Of a stretch of DNA of 37,718 nucleotides, positions 25,133 to 33,780 are shown one piece after another. Source of the stretch: Opitutaceae bacterium (GTDB lineage Bacteria; Verrucomicrobiota; Verrucomicrobiia; Opitutales; Opitutaceae). The DNA is taken from positions 274-37,991 of the forward strand of contig PLKS01000146.1 of assembly GCA_003140665.1 (NCBI GenBank), read 5' to 3'. A model generated the notes under the pieces. That model saw only the letters and a list, made by a program, of their open reading frames with translations. It was not told where the DNA came from and searched no databases. Positions within the stretch are counted from its first letter, which is position 1. Each line of letters begins with the position of its first letter. Position numbers and translations under genes: made by a program.

Positions 25133-26203
25133 ATGAAAACCCCGCTCTCCCTTTTGGTCGCGCTTTGCCTCGCCGTCGCGCTCCGGGCGCAGGCGCCAGG
25201 CCCGACCGGGACGGAATACACTCCTGAGCAGCTGGACCAGCTGCTGGCGCCGATTGCCCTCTACCCGGACCCGCTCATCGCGCTGATCCTTCCCGCGTCA
25301 ACCGACCCGAAGGACCTCTCCCTTGCGGCGCAGTATGTCGCGGCAAACGGGGATCCGTCGGGGATCGACTCCCAGTCCTGGGATCCGAGCGTGAAGGGCT
25401 TGGCGCACTACCCCGACGTCCTTAAGTGGATGAACGACAATCTCGACTGGACGCATGCCCTCGGGGCGGCGTTCGCGATGCAGCCGGCCGACGTCATGAA
25501 GTCGGTCCAGCAGCTTCGGGCGAAGGCTAGGGCGGCGGGCACCCTCGTCGACACGCCCCAGCAGCAGGTCGACATGGAGGGTGACGACATCCGGATAATC
25601 CCGGCCCAGCCGAGCACGATCTACGTGCCCCAATACGATCCCGACGTGGTGTACGGGGACGCGCCCGACGGATACGCGGGCCCCTATGTCACGTTTGGCG
25701 TCGGGTTCCCGGTCGGGGCCTGGCTTGGGTTCGAATGCGACTGGGACGATTTTGGCATCTGGGTCGGCCCATGGCATCCGGGCTGGGGGTACCGGAGGGA
25801 TTGGAGCGACCCGCGTTTCGGCGGCGCCCGCTGGCATCCCGACGCCCGCAGCGGCCACATGCTCGTGCGGAATTTCTACCGTCCCGGGGCGGGCATCCCG
25901 GGCGCGCGCCCGCTCGGGGGCGAAAGGATCCTGGCGCGCAACCCGATCGCGACCTACCACGCGGCGGCGCCCGCTCCCGAGTCGCGCCCCAACTACCGAG
26001 GGTATGGGGGGGGGCCGCCGGTGCCGTCGACGCCCGCGCCCCGCGGCGACCTCTACGGCGGGTACAGCCGCGGCACGGAGACCAGGGCCTACAGCACCCG
26101 GGGCCAGACAAGCCGCAGCGCTCCCGTGAGGAGATCGGCTCCCGCCGCAAGGTCGGCGCCCGCCCGCGCCGAATCCGCCCCGGCCGGCAGGGATCGCCGC
26201 TGA
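25133..26203 (+). CDS. DUF3300 domain secreted protein
   Basis: A 356-residue protein with a signal peptide (residues 1-19, KTPLSLLVALCLAVALRAQ). The DUF3300 signature is clear: LDQLLAPIALYPDPLIALILPASTDP near 35-60, then VLKWMNDNLDWTHALG and TIYVPQYDPDVVYG. The C-terminal ~70 residues are low complexity, Arg/Ser/Pro-rich with repeated SAP units. Family function is unknown. It commonly neighbours DUF2950, as here (20 bp apart, same strand), which suggests the two act together in the envelope. Confidence 0.88.
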   Translation: MKTPLSLLVALCLAVALRAQAPGPTGTEYTPEQLDQLLAPIALYPDPLIALILPASTDPKDLSLAAQYVAANGDPSGIDSQSWDPSVKGLAHYPDVLKWMNDNLDWTHALGAAFAMQPADVMKSVQQLRAKARAAGTLVDTPQQQVDMEGDDIRIIPAQPSTIYVPQYDPDVVYGDAPDGYAGPYVTFGVGFPVGAWLGFECDWDDFGIWVGPWHPGWGYRRDWSDPRFGGARWHPDARSGHMLVRNFYRPGAGIPGARPLGGERILARNPIATYHAAAPAPESRPNYRGYGGGPPVPSTPAPRGDLYGGYSRGTETRAYSTRGQTSRSAPVRRSAPAARSAPARAESAPAGRDRR

Positions 26204-26223
26204 AGGCCTGAAATTCCGGCATC

Positions 26224-27183
26224 ATGACACCCTTCCTCCCGATGATTCGATCCATGCGCATGATCCCCGCCGCGCTCGCCCTGGTCACCTGCGCCGTTCC
26301 CCAGCTTCGCGCGGATGCGGCGGCCGACACCGGACAGCAGCGCCATTTTTCCTCGCCCGCGGAGGCCGGGAAGGCGCTCGTGGCCGCCGCTCGGGCCGGC
26401 GACAGGGCCGCCGTCGACGCGATCTTCGGCCCCGGCGTCAAGGAGCTCCTTTCGGGCGACGGGAAGCAGGACGCGATCGAGTTCGCGGCGTTCGCCAAGT
26501 CCATGGGGCAGTACACCCATTGGGTGCAGAAGGCGGACGACCGGTTTGTCCTCAGCATAGGCGACCAGGACTGGCCGATGCCCATCCCCCTTGTCCGCAG
26601 GGACGGCGCGTGGTTCTTTGACACGGCGGCGGGGAAGGACGAGGTCGTGAACCGGCGGATCGGCAAGGACGAGGTCACGGCGATGGGGGTCTGCCGGACC
26701 TATGTCATCGCCCAGCGCGAGTACGCGAGCGAGGAGCGCGACGGGAGCGGAACGCTCATGTACGCACAGAGAATCAAGAGCACGCAGGGGCAGAAGGACG
26801 GCCTCTATTGGAAGGCTCCGCCCGACGAGGACCAGAGCCCGTTCGGACCGCTTGTTTCCGAGGCCCGCGCGGAGGGCTACACCCGCAAGACGGCCGACGG
26901 CGAGCCGCAGCCCTTCCACGGATACCTCTTCAAGATCCTCACCGCCCAGGGGCCGGCGGCCCCGGGGGGAGCCTACGGCTACGTGATCAACGGCAACATG
27001 GTCGCCGGGTTCGCCCTGGTGGCGTATCCCGCCCACTGGGGGGAGTCGGGGGTGATGACCTTCATCGTGAACCAGTGGGGCAAGATATATGAGAGCAACC
27101 TCGGCGCCGACAGCGCCGACGTCGCGGCCTCGATGACGGAGTTCAATCCCGACGCGGACTGGACCCAGGTGGTCTCGCCCTGA
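26224..27183 (+). CDS. DUF2950 domain secreted protein
   Basis: A 319-residue exported protein. A signal peptide follows either ATG 26224 or the in-frame ATG at 26254 (MRMIPAALALVTCAVPQLRA). DUF2950 features: HFSSPAEAGKALVAAARAGD, then FGPGVKELLSGD, GLYWKAPPDEDQSPFGPL, FHGYLFKILTAQGPAAPGGA and the closing FIVNQWGKIYESNLG. It has no recognisable catalytic motif. Pairing with the DUF3300 gene is the main clue to role. An intrinsic terminator follows at 27223-27252. Confidence 0.88.
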   Translation: MTPFLPMIRSMRMIPAALALVTCAVPQLRADAAADTGQQRHFSSPAEAGKALVAAARAGDRAAVDAIFGPGVKELLSGDGKQDAIEFAAFAKSMGQYTHWVQKADDRFVLSIGDQDWPMPIPLVRRDGAWFFDTAAGKDEVVNRRIGKDEVTAMGVCRTYVIAQREYASEERDGSGTLMYAQRIKSTQGQKDGLYWKAPPDEDQSPFGPLVSEARAEGYTRKTADGEPQPFHGYLFKILTAQGPAAPGGAYGYVINGNMVAGFALVAYPAHWGESGVMTFIVNQWGKIYESNLGADSADVAASMTEFNPDADWTQVVSP

Positions 27184-27222
27184 GGAACGGCCGGCCCGGC
27201 TCGCGATCCCCTTGGGAGGCGC

Positions 27223-27252
27223 AAAAAGCCGCTGTCAACCGGCGGATTTTTT
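27223..27252 (+). terminator. Intrinsic terminator after the DUF3300/DUF2950 pair
   Basis: AAAAA (27223-27227), CCGC (27229-27232), a nine-base loop, GCGG (27242-27245), then six T (27247-27252). The A-run and T-run extend the stem, so it could work in both directions. It lies 40 bp after the DUF2950 stop and just before the beta-helix gene, separating the two units. Confidence 0.65.
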
Positions 27253-27270
27253 GTGCACGCTGAAGGTCCT

Positions 27271-27951
27271 GTGAAGGCCTCTGATTTTTTCGCGCTCCCC
27301 AACTCGCTCGCCGTATTCCGCTCCTTCTTCCCGGCCGACACGGCGCCTTGGGAGTGGCTGAAGCAGATCGGACCGGCGCTGGACGTGCATCTGCATGCCC
27401 CGAGGACGCCCAAGATCCCCGCGGGAATCCATGTGGAGGGCCGCGTGCACATCGACCCGAGCGTGACCCTCCCGGGCCACGCCACAATCATCGGCCCCGC
27501 CTGGATCGGCGCCGGCACGGAGGTCCGGCCGGGCGCCTTCATCCGGGGAAATGTGATCGTCGGCGAGGGATGCATCCTGGGCAACGCCTCCGAATTCAAG
27601 AACTGCCTCCTCATGGACGAGGTGCAGGCGCCGCATTTCAACTACGTGGGCGACTCGATACTGGGGAACCGGGCGCACCTGGGAGCCGGCGCGATCTGCT
27701 CGAACTACCGGCTCGACCACAAGGACGTGCCCGTGCACCTGCCGAGCGGGACCGTGGACACCGGGCTGCGGAAATTCGGGGCGATCCTCGGCGACGAGGC
27801 GGAGGTCGGCTGCAACGCCGTCCTCAACCCGGGAACGCTCCTTGGCCCCAGGTCGCTCGTCATGCCGGCGATGTCGTTCGGGGGCGTCCTGGCCGCGGGG
27901 ACGATCGCCAGGGTCCGGCACCAGGTCACGCTGGTCCCCCGCAGGGCCTGA
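27271..27951 (+). CDS. Left-handed beta-helix nucleotidyltransferase-like protein
   Basis: A 226-residue protein. After a short N-terminal part (LPNSLAVFRSFFPADTAPWEWLKQI) it shows hexapeptide repeats (IHVEGRVHIDPSVTLPGHATIIGPAWIG, VRPGAFIRGNVIVGEGCILG) typical of LbetaH acyl/nucleotidyltransferases, with a GlmU-C-terminal-like SNYRLDHKDVPVH segment. It lacks a separate N-terminal nucleotidyltransferase domain. GTG 27271 is chosen because GAAGG lies four bases upstream; GTG 27253 is the alternative. It is one base from trpS, so co-translation is likely. An N-acetylated sugar phosphate is a plausible substrate, but that is inference. Confidence 0.75.
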   Translation: MKASDFFALPNSLAVFRSFFPADTAPWEWLKQIGPALDVHLHAPRTPKIPAGIHVEGRVHIDPSVTLPGHATIIGPAWIGAGTEVRPGAFIRGNVIVGEGCILGNASEFKNCLLMDEVQAPHFNYVGDSILGNRAHLGAGAICSNYRLDHKDVPVHLPSGTVDTGLRKFGAILGDEAEVGCNAVLNPGTLLGPRSLVMPAMSFGGVLAAGTIARVRHQVTLVPRRA

Positions 27952-27952
27952 G

Positions 27953-28918
27953 ATGCGCACGCTCACCGGAATCACGCCCTCGGGCGCCGTGCACATTGGC
28001 AACTATTTCGGCGCGATGAGGCCGGCCATAGAGGCCCAGGCGGCGGGCGACTGCTTCTACTTCATCGCGGACTACCACTCGATGACCTCCGTCACCGATC
28101 CCGGGGAGCGCAGGGCCAACACCCGGGGCATCGCGGTCGACTGGCTCGCCTGCGGGCTCGACCCCATGGCGAGCGTGTTCTGGCGCCAGAGCGACGTGCC
28201 CGAGGTTTGCGAGCTGACCTGGCTCATCGGAAGCCTGACCCCGATGGGGCTCCTGGAGCGCGCGCACAGCTACAAGGACAAGACGGCGAAGGGACTGACG
28301 CCCAACTTCGGGCTTTTCGCGTACCCGGTGCTGATGGCCGCCGACATCCTGCTCTATGACACGAATGCCGTCCCCGTGGGGCAGGACCAGAGGCAGCACC
28401 TGGAGATGACCCGGGACATCGCGATCAAGTTCAACCAGACTTACGGCGCCACCTTTGTCGTGCCGGACGCCGTCATACGCGGCGATACCGGGAACGTCCC
28501 CGGCCTTGACGGCCAGAAGATGAGCAAGAGCTACGGGAACACGCTCGAGATTTTCGGCGACGAGAAGGCGCTTCGCAAGAAGGTCATGTCGATCGTCATG
28601 GACAGCAGGACGCCGGCGGAGCCGAAGCCCGACGCCGACCGCAACCTCTGCATCCAGCTCATGAAGCTCCTTGCGCCGCCCGCCGTCGCGGCGGACTACG
28701 AAGCGAGGCTCCGCGCCGGGGGCCTGGGCTACGGCGACCTGAAGAAGGCGCTTTTCGAGCACTTCTGGACGTTCTTCGCCCCGGCGCGCGCCCGCCGCGA
28801 CGAGCTCCTTGCGGATCCCGGCTATGTCGACCGGGTGCTGGCGGAGGGAGCCGCCCGCGCCCGCGCCTTGGCCTCGATCGTGATCCAGCGAGCCCGCAGG
28901 GCCTGTGGCCTCGAATAG
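27953..28918 (+). CDS. trpS: Tryptophan-tRNA ligase
   Basis: A 321-residue class Ic aminoacyl-tRNA synthetase that charges tRNA-Trp. The HIGH-like motif is HIGN (14-17) in SGAVHIGNYFGA and the KMSKS motif is KMSKS (189-193) in DGQKMSKSYGN. PVGQDQRQHLEMTRDIA and FALPEAxIR-like VVPDAVIRG are the usual tryptophan enzyme signatures. ATG 27953 follows the previous stop by one base. No T-box or tryptophan leader is visible upstream, so expression appears to depend on the beta-helix gene. The next gene is convergent. Confidence 0.95.
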   Translation: MRTLTGITPSGAVHIGNYFGAMRPAIEAQAAGDCFYFIADYHSMTSVTDPGERRANTRGIAVDWLACGLDPMASVFWRQSDVPEVCELTWLIGSLTPMGLLERAHSYKDKTAKGLTPNFGLFAYPVLMAADILLYDTNAVPVGQDQRQHLEMTRDIAIKFNQTYGATFVVPDAVIRGDTGNVPGLDGQKMSKSYGNTLEIFGDEKALRKKVMSIVMDSRTPAEPKPDADRNLCIQLMKLLAPPAVAADYEARLRAGGLGYGDLKKALFEHFWTFFAPARARRDELLADPGYVDRVLAEGAARARALASIVIQRARRACGLE

Positions 28919-28932
28919 CCCCGCTTCCGCCG

Positions 28933-29592
28933 TCAGACGACGGTCACCGGCGGGGGACCAATCCGGTTGATGGCCGCCATGATCCTCGCGGCCGTCCGCG
29001 CATACCGTTCCTTGCCGTCCTCCGGGTGATCATAGTCGGACGGCGAAAGCGGGCGGCCGTAGGCCACCGAGATCGGGGTTCCCAGCCGGAGGCGCCCGCC
29101 CCGCCCGAACGCCTCGAATGAGCCGAAAACCCGGGCGGGCACCACCGGAACGTGGGCCTTGCAGGCGAGGAGCCCGACGCCGGGCCTCGCCGTCTGCAGC
29201 TCGCCGTTGGGCGAGCGCGTCCCCTCGGGGAACAGGATGACGACCTTGTCGTTGGACAGCGTCTGGAGCACGCGCTTGATCGCGTCGATGCTCGTCCCAC
29301 CATCCCTGTCGACGGGGATCGTCCCGACCGCGGTGAGCCACCACGCGGCGACGCCGGGCTTCCAGAGGGTCTTCCGGGCGAAGAAGCTCACCTGCCTCGG
29401 CAGGAACAGGCCGACGATGGGCGGGTCGAGGTGGCTCACGTGGTTTGCCGCCACGATGTACCCTCCGGTCTCGGGGAGGTTCTCGAGCCCGGCGACGTCG
29501 CCGCGGAAGAACATCTGGTAGGCCATCCGGCACAGGCCGTAGAAAAAGCCGTAGACGGGCTCCATCTCGAGCTGCGGGTGCTTGGGCTTCAT
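28933..29592 (-). CDS. plsC: 1-acyl-sn-glycerol-3-phosphate acyltransferase
   Basis: A 219-residue membrane-associated enzyme that makes phosphatidic acid from lysophosphatidic acid and acyl donor. The catalytic NHVSHLD box is at residues 50-56 (His51 and Asp56, HX4D). The glycerol-phosphate motif FPEGTRS is at 121-127, and VGTIPVDRDGG lies between. The N-terminus (MEPVYGFFYGLCRMAYQMFF) is a short amphipathic/hydrophobic segment. The ATG overlaps the cmk stop by 4 bp. It is the last gene of the reverse-strand tyrA-aroA-cmk-plsC run. Confidence 0.93.
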   Translation of the reverse strand: MKPKHPQLEMEPVYGFFYGLCRMAYQMFFRGDVAGLENLPETGGYIVAANHVSHLDPPIVGLFLPRQVSFFARKTLWKPGVAAWWLTAVGTIPVDRDGGTSIDAIKRVLQTLSNDKVVILFPEGTRSPNGELQTARPGVGLLACKAHVPVVPARVFGSFEAFGRGGRLRLGTPISVAYGRPLSPSDYDHPEDGKERYARTAARIMAAINRIGPPPVTVV

Positions 29593-30257
29593 GCTGCGAA
29601 CCGCGGCGCGATGACCGCTGCCATCCGATCCGTGACCTCCTCGATCGTCAGCTGGGTGGTGTCGATCGAGATGGCGCCCTCCGGGCGGGAGAGCGGCGAC
29701 GCCTTCCTGGACGAATCGAGCCGGTCGCGCTCGGTCACCCTGTCCTCCTGGCCCTGCTTCACCCGCCGGCGCTCGCGCTCGGACGTGTCCGCGTGGAGGA
29801 AGAACCGGAAATCGGCGTCCGGGAAGATCACCGAGCCGATGTCCCGGCCCTCCATGACGAGGCCGGCGAAGGCGCCCTTGCGGGCGGCGCCGGCCTGTCC
29901 GCGCTGAAACGAAAGAAGCGCCGCCCGAACCTCCGGGATCGCGGCGAAATGGGAGACGGCGTCGTTGACCTCCCGGCTGCGTATGTCGTCGCCGGTCGCG
30001 CGCCCCGAGATCTCGATCTCGGCCGACCGGCCCTCGATCCGCGTTCCAAGGCGCAGGTCCGCGAGCGCGGACCTGACCGACCCGATGTCGCCCGGGGACG
30101 CGCCGCGGCGCAGCATCTCGGCTGTGATCGCGCGGTAATAGGAGCCGGTGTCCGCGTGGAGCAGGTTGAACCGCTCGCTCAGGGCCCGGGAGGTCGATGA
30201 CTTTCCCGAGGCCGCGCCGCCGTCAATCGCGACGATGATGAAGGGATTGACGGACAT
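29589..30257 (-). CDS. cmk: Cytidylate kinase
   Basis: A 222-residue enzyme phosphorylating CMP/dCMP with ATP. The P-loop GGAASGKSS spans 13-21 and is followed by ADTGSYYRA, the CMP-binding segment. MEGRDIGSVIFPDADFRFFLHAD is the characteristic middle motif, and the lid residues ERERRR follow. The gene lies 6 bp from aroA and overlaps plsC by 4 bp, a common order in PVC bacteria and others (aroA-cmk-plsC or with rpsA). Confidence 0.95.
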   Translation of the reverse strand: MSVNPFIIVAIDGGAASGKSSTSRALSERFNLLHADTGSYYRAITAEMLRRGASPGDIGSVRSALADLRLGTRIEGRSAEIEISGRATGDDIRSREVNDAVSHFAAIPEVRAALLSFQRGQAGAARKGAFAGLVMEGRDIGSVIFPDADFRFFLHADTSERERRRVKQGQEDRVTERDRLDSSRKASPLSRPEGAISIDTTQLTIEEVTDRMAAVIAPRFAA

Positions 30258-30263
30258 CGGGGG

Positions 30264-31610
30264 TCAGGTCCCAGAGGATTTTCCGCGGAGCTCGCCGAGC
30301 AAATCAAAAAACCCGGGGAATGTCTTCGCGCAGCAGGACGGGTCCGCGATGGACAGCCAGGGCTTCCCGTCGCCTCGCACGTCGCGGCACCCGAGGATGC
30401 CGAAGCTCATCGCGAACCGATGGTCCCCGTGGGACTGCACCGTCACGCCATGTCGAAGCGGCGCCGGCCGGATCTCCAGGGCATCCTCCGACTCGATGAC
30501 CTCCTGGCCGAGGCGCCTGAGTTCGCCCGCCATCCCGGACACGCGGTCGGTCTCCTGCCTGCGCGTGTGGCCGATTCCGTCGATCCGCGTCGGCCGGTCG
30601 AAAAGCGGCGCGATCGCCGCGAGCGTGAGGAACGTGTCCGAAAACCCGGAGAAATCCTGCGTGACTCCGCTCGGCCGTCCGCCGGGGGCGAAGGAGACGG
30701 TGGTCGCGCCGCCCTCGCTTGCGACGGCCGCCCCGCACCGGGCAAGGACTTCAAGGAAGCCCACATCGCCCTGGAGGCTGTCGCCCGCCGGCCTCAACCC
30801 GTCGAGGCGCAGGGTACCCCCGACGACGAGCGGCAGCGCCGCGAAGTAGCTCGCGGCGGTCGCGTCGGGCTCCACGGCATAGGACGTGGGCGAGCGGTAC
30901 GCGGCCGGAGCCACGACGATCTCACCGTCCGCGCCCCCGCGCCCCGGGTCGACGAGACCGAACTGGCCCATCTGGCGAAGGGTCATCCGCACGAAGGGCA
31001 TCCGGACGCCGGCTGCCGGCCTCGCGGCCACGGCCTCCCCGGCGAGGGGCGCCACCATGAGAAGAGCCGAGAGCATCTGGCTGCTTTCCCGGGCGTCGAT
31101 TTCGACGGGGCCCCCGCGCAGCCCCGCGGCGTGAATCTCGACCGGCAGGTGGTCCTCGGTGCCCAGGCACCGGATGTCCGCCCCCAGGGCGCGGAGCGCG
31201 TCGATCAGGCCCCCCATCGGGCGCTTCCGCATCTGGGGCACGCCGTCGATCCTGTAGACGCCGCGCCTCGACGAGGCGCAAAGGGCCGTCAGGAACCGCG
31301 CCGCCGTCCCGGCAAGGCCGGTGAAGAGGTCCGCGTCGGTCGCGGGGACCTCGCCGCCCCTTCCCACGACCCGGATTTCGCGCGCTCCCTCGTCCTCGTC
31401 CACGGCGAAGCCCAGCCGGCGCAGCGCCTCCGCCATGATCTCCGTGTCGTCGCTGAAGAGCGCGCCCGTGATCCTGACGGGGCCATCGCACAGTGCCGCG
31501 AGCAGCATCGCGCGATTGGTTATGCTCTTGGAGCCCGGCAGGCCCACGCCACCGCGGACGGGACCGGCAAAGGGCGTCACCGCGAGGGGATCGGGCAGCG
31601 GCGCTATCAC
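30264..31610 (-). CDS. aroA: 3-phosphoshikimate 1-carboxyvinyltransferase (EPSP synthase)
   Basis: A 448-residue shikimate-pathway enzyme joining shikimate-3-phosphate and PEP. The N-terminal motif LPGSKSITNRAMLLAAL has Lys28 and Arg33. Other signatures: GLAGTAARFLTAL, the DSLQGD/FSGFSDTFLTLAAIA segment and SHGDHRFAMSFGI near the C-terminus. The start is GTG 31610, overlapping the tyrA stop as GTGA, which removes an unconserved upstream extension to 31874. It belongs to the reverse-strand run with tyrA upstream and cmk downstream, linking aromatic amino-acid synthesis with nucleotide metabolism. Confidence 0.95.
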   Translation of the reverse strand: MIAPLPDPLAVTPFAGPVRGGVGLPGSKSITNRAMLLAALCDGPVRITGALFSDDTEIMAEALRRLGFAVDEDEGAREIRVVGRGGEVPATDADLFTGLAGTAARFLTALCASSRRGVYRIDGVPQMRKRPMGGLIDALRALGADIRCLGTEDHLPVEIHAAGLRGGPVEIDARESSQMLSALLMVAPLAGEAVAARPAAGVRMPFVRMTLRQMGQFGLVDPGRGGADGEIVVAPAAYRSPTSYAVEPDATAASYFAALPLVVGGTLRLDGLRPAGDSLQGDVGFLEVLARCGAAVASEGGATTVSFAPGGRPSGVTQDFSGFSDTFLTLAAIAPLFDRPTRIDGIGHTRRQETDRVSGMAGELRRLGQEVIESEDALEIRPAPLRHGVTVQSHGDHRFAMSFGILGCRDVRGDGKPWLSIADPSCCAKTFPGFFDLLGELRGKSSGT

Positions 31611-32461
31611 GATGTCGGCCGGAACTTGTCGCGGTAGGCCTGCCCGCGCTCGAGCCGGGCCGCCACCTCTATGAAGTCGCGGTTGGCCAGGGCGGCCTGG
31701 AACCCCTCGAGGTCGTCCTGGAACTGCCTGAGCGCGCGAAGGACCTCGTCGCGGTTCTCCTCGAGGATTGCGGCCCAAAGCCTCGGATCGGAGCCGGCGA
31801 TCCGCGTCGTGTCCCTGAGGCCCCCGCCGGCATAATTGCGCCAGCCGGGGTCGCGCGTGGCGAGAAAGGCGCACAGCGAGGACGCGAGCAGCTGGGGCAG
31901 GTGGCTGATGTGGGCGACGATCTCATCGTGCTTGTCGGGATCGACGGTCACCACCTCCGCGCCCAGGTCCCTCCAGAATCCGACCACCTGGGTCACGGCA
32001 TCGGCATGGCTGGAGCTGAGCGGCGTCACAAAGCATGTCCTTCCCTCGAACAGGTCGGCGGTCCCGTGCTCCCAGCCCTTCTTCTCGGAGCCCGCCATCG
32101 GGTGCGCGCCCACGAAGTGAGCCCTCCCGTGCACGGCCTCATGGCAGACGCGGGAAATCTCGCCCTTCACGCTCCCCACATCGCAGACGACCGCGCCCGG
32201 CTTGAGCCTCGGGGCGACTTGGCGCGCGAGCTGCGCGATGCGGTCAACCGGCGCCGCGATGACGACCAAGTCGGCGCCCTCGACGGCCTGCTCGGGCGTG
32301 TCGCCGGCGGAGCTGCACCACGGCTGCTCCCTGAGGGCGATCCTTGTCTCGGGCCGCCGGGCCCACAGGACGATCCGGCGCGCCGCGCCGCGCGCCCGCG
32401 CGGCGCGGGCGACGGAGCCTCCGATCAGGCCGGGCGCAAGGATTGTGAGCTGATCCAGCAT
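31607..32461 (-). CDS. tyrA: Prephenate dehydrogenase
   Basis: A 284-residue enzyme of tyrosine synthesis (prephenate to 4-hydroxyphenylpyruvate, or arogenate to tyrosine). The nucleotide-binding start reads ILAPGLIGGSVARA: the second and third glycines of the G-x-G-x-x-G fingerprint are kept, but the first is Ala9. The prephenate motif is HPMAGSEKKGWEHGTADLF and later SHLPQLLASSL. There is no ACT domain. ATG 32461 is preferred to upstream starts because conservation begins there. It starts 89 bp from the divergent tiny membrane ORF. Confidence 0.92.
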   Translation of the reverse strand: MLDQLTILAPGLIGGSVARAARARGAARRIVLWARRPETRIALREQPWCSSAGDTPEQAVEGADLVVIAAPVDRIAQLARQVAPRLKPGAVVCDVGSVKGEISRVCHEAVHGRAHFVGAHPMAGSEKKGWEHGTADLFEGRTCFVTPLSSSHADAVTQVVGFWRDLGAEVVTVDPDKHDEIVAHISHLPQLLASSLCAFLATRDPGWRNYAGGGLRDTTRIAGSDPRLWAAILEENRDEVLRALRQFQDDLEGFQAALANRDFIEVAARLERGQAYRDKFRPTS

Positions 32462-32550
32462 GGCCGCAGGGACGCAAAATCCCACCCTGCTGTCGAGCCG
32501 TTCGTGGGATTGCGTTTTGGCCCGCGGTACGGTTGCCTCTCTTCTTCGAT

Positions 32551-32697
32551 ATGGATCTCGAGCCCCCCGGGAAGGCAAAGGCTGATGCGCGTGCGCTCCG
32601 CGCGCGCGCACTCATCCTCATCGTGATGGCTGTGTTCATCATCGCGCCGGTCATCCTGTGGCTGCTCGCCAGCAGGGGCGGACCGCAAAGGCCATGA
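32551..32697 (+). CDS. 48-residue single-pass membrane ORF coupled to the PIN/TRAM gene
   Basis: ATG 32551 opens a 49-codon frame: a charged start (MDLEPPGKAKADARALRARA), one membrane segment (about 20-40, ALILIVMAVFIIAPVILWLL) and a basic tail SRGGPQRP. Its TGA overlaps the next ATG (ATGA at 32694-32697), the usual sign of translational coupling. The topology is like that of other small regulators. I see no known family. It is likely a real gene because of the coupling and the clean helix, but this is inferred. Confidence 0.6.
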   Translation: MDLEPPGKAKADARALRARALILIVMAVFIIAPVILWLLASRGGPQRP

Positions 32698-33716
32698 ACC
32701 GCACCCTTTTCCCGATCCGGCTCGTGTTTGTGCTCCTGTGCACCGCGGGGGGCTGGCTCGTCTGCTACACCGTCCGCGAGTGGGACAACTACAGGCTGAC
32801 CGCCGCGGCGATCGGCTTCTGCATCGGCGCCCTTGTGGTGCTGGTCGACGTGATGCTCAAGGGCTTCTCGCTCCGCGGGCTCTCCGCGTTGACGTTCGGG
32901 CTCGCGGTCGGATCCATCATCGCGAGCCTGGTCGCTACATCGCCGCTTTTCGCCGAGGGGGATCCCGAGATGATCTTCCTTGCCCGCCTCGCGCTTTTCC
33001 TCATCTGCCCCTACCTTGGCACCGTCATCGCGCTGCGCGGAAAGGACGAGTTCAACCTTGTCATACCCTACGTCCGCTTCGTCCCGCACGAGGTGGATGT
33101 CCCCCTGGTGGTGGTCGACACGAGCGTCCTTATCGATGGCCGGATCGCCCGGGTCTGCGAGACCGGGTTCCTGAGCGCCGCGCTCGTCATCCCGCGCTTT
33201 GTCCTCAACGAGCTCCAGGCGATCGCGGATTCGCCGGATCCCATGCGCCAGGCCCGCGGCCGCCGCGGGCTCGACGTGTTGAACGCCCTCCGCGCGATCA
33301 AGACCCTCGACATCCGGATCACCGAGAGCGAGGTGGCCCGCAAGGAGGACGTGGAGGCGAAGCTCGTGTTCCTGGCGCAATCGATGCGGGCCAAGCTCCT
33401 CACCACCGACTACAACCTGGCCAAGATGGCTGAATTCCAAGGGGTTCCATGGCTCAACCTCAACAAGCTCTCGAAGTCGCTCCAGCCGGAGCTGATGATT
33501 GGTGAGAGGCTCGAGGTCGAACTCGTGAAGCCCGGCAAGGAGGAGGGACAGGCGATCGGCTACCTTGCCGACGGCTCGATGGTCGTCGTGACCGGCGGCC
33601 GCCCCCACGTGGGCCAGCATGCCGGCGTTGAAATCGTCAGCCTCCTTCCGACGGGGGCCGGGAAGATGATTTTCGCGCGGATGGCGAGCGAATCCGACCG
33701 CGCCCGGTCGGGCTGA
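32694..33716 (+). CDS. YacL-like membrane PIN/TRAM domain protein
   Basis: A 340-residue protein. Four membrane helices lie at about 8-27, 36-54, 62-82 and 94-114. The PIN nuclease-fold domain starts at VVVDTSVLIDGRI (Asp142) with Glu173 in NELQ and Asp239 in LTTDYN as further acidic positions. The TRAM domain, a likely nucleic-acid binding part, covers about 265-330. This is the YacL/PilT-N-like family found in many bacteria; the RNA target is unknown. The ATG overlaps the preceding 48-residue ORF. tRNA-Ala follows 64 bp after the stop. Confidence 0.88.
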   Translation: MNRTLFPIRLVFVLLCTAGGWLVCYTVREWDNYRLTAAAIGFCIGALVVLVDVMLKGFSLRGLSALTFGLAVGSIIASLVATSPLFAEGDPEMIFLARLALFLICPYLGTVIALRGKDEFNLVIPYVRFVPHEVDVPLVVVDTSVLIDGRIARVCETGFLSAALVIPRFVLNELQAIADSPDPMRQARGRRGLDVLNALRAIKTLDIRITESEVARKEDVEAKLVFLAQSMRAKLLTTDYNLAKMAEFQGVPWLNLNKLSKSLQPELMIGERLEVELVKPGKEEGQAIGYLADGSMVVVTGGRPHVGQHAGVEIVSLLPTGAGKMIFARMASESDRARSG

Positions 33717-33780
33717 CGGAGCGGCCCAAGTTTGTGATGGACTTGCAGGCCGCGGAATTTAGATAACTTCCCTTCCCCTC

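Noticed and set aside
31493-32626. A 377-codon forward frame over aroA and tyrA
   Set aside because: Antisense shadow of two enzymes with complete signatures.
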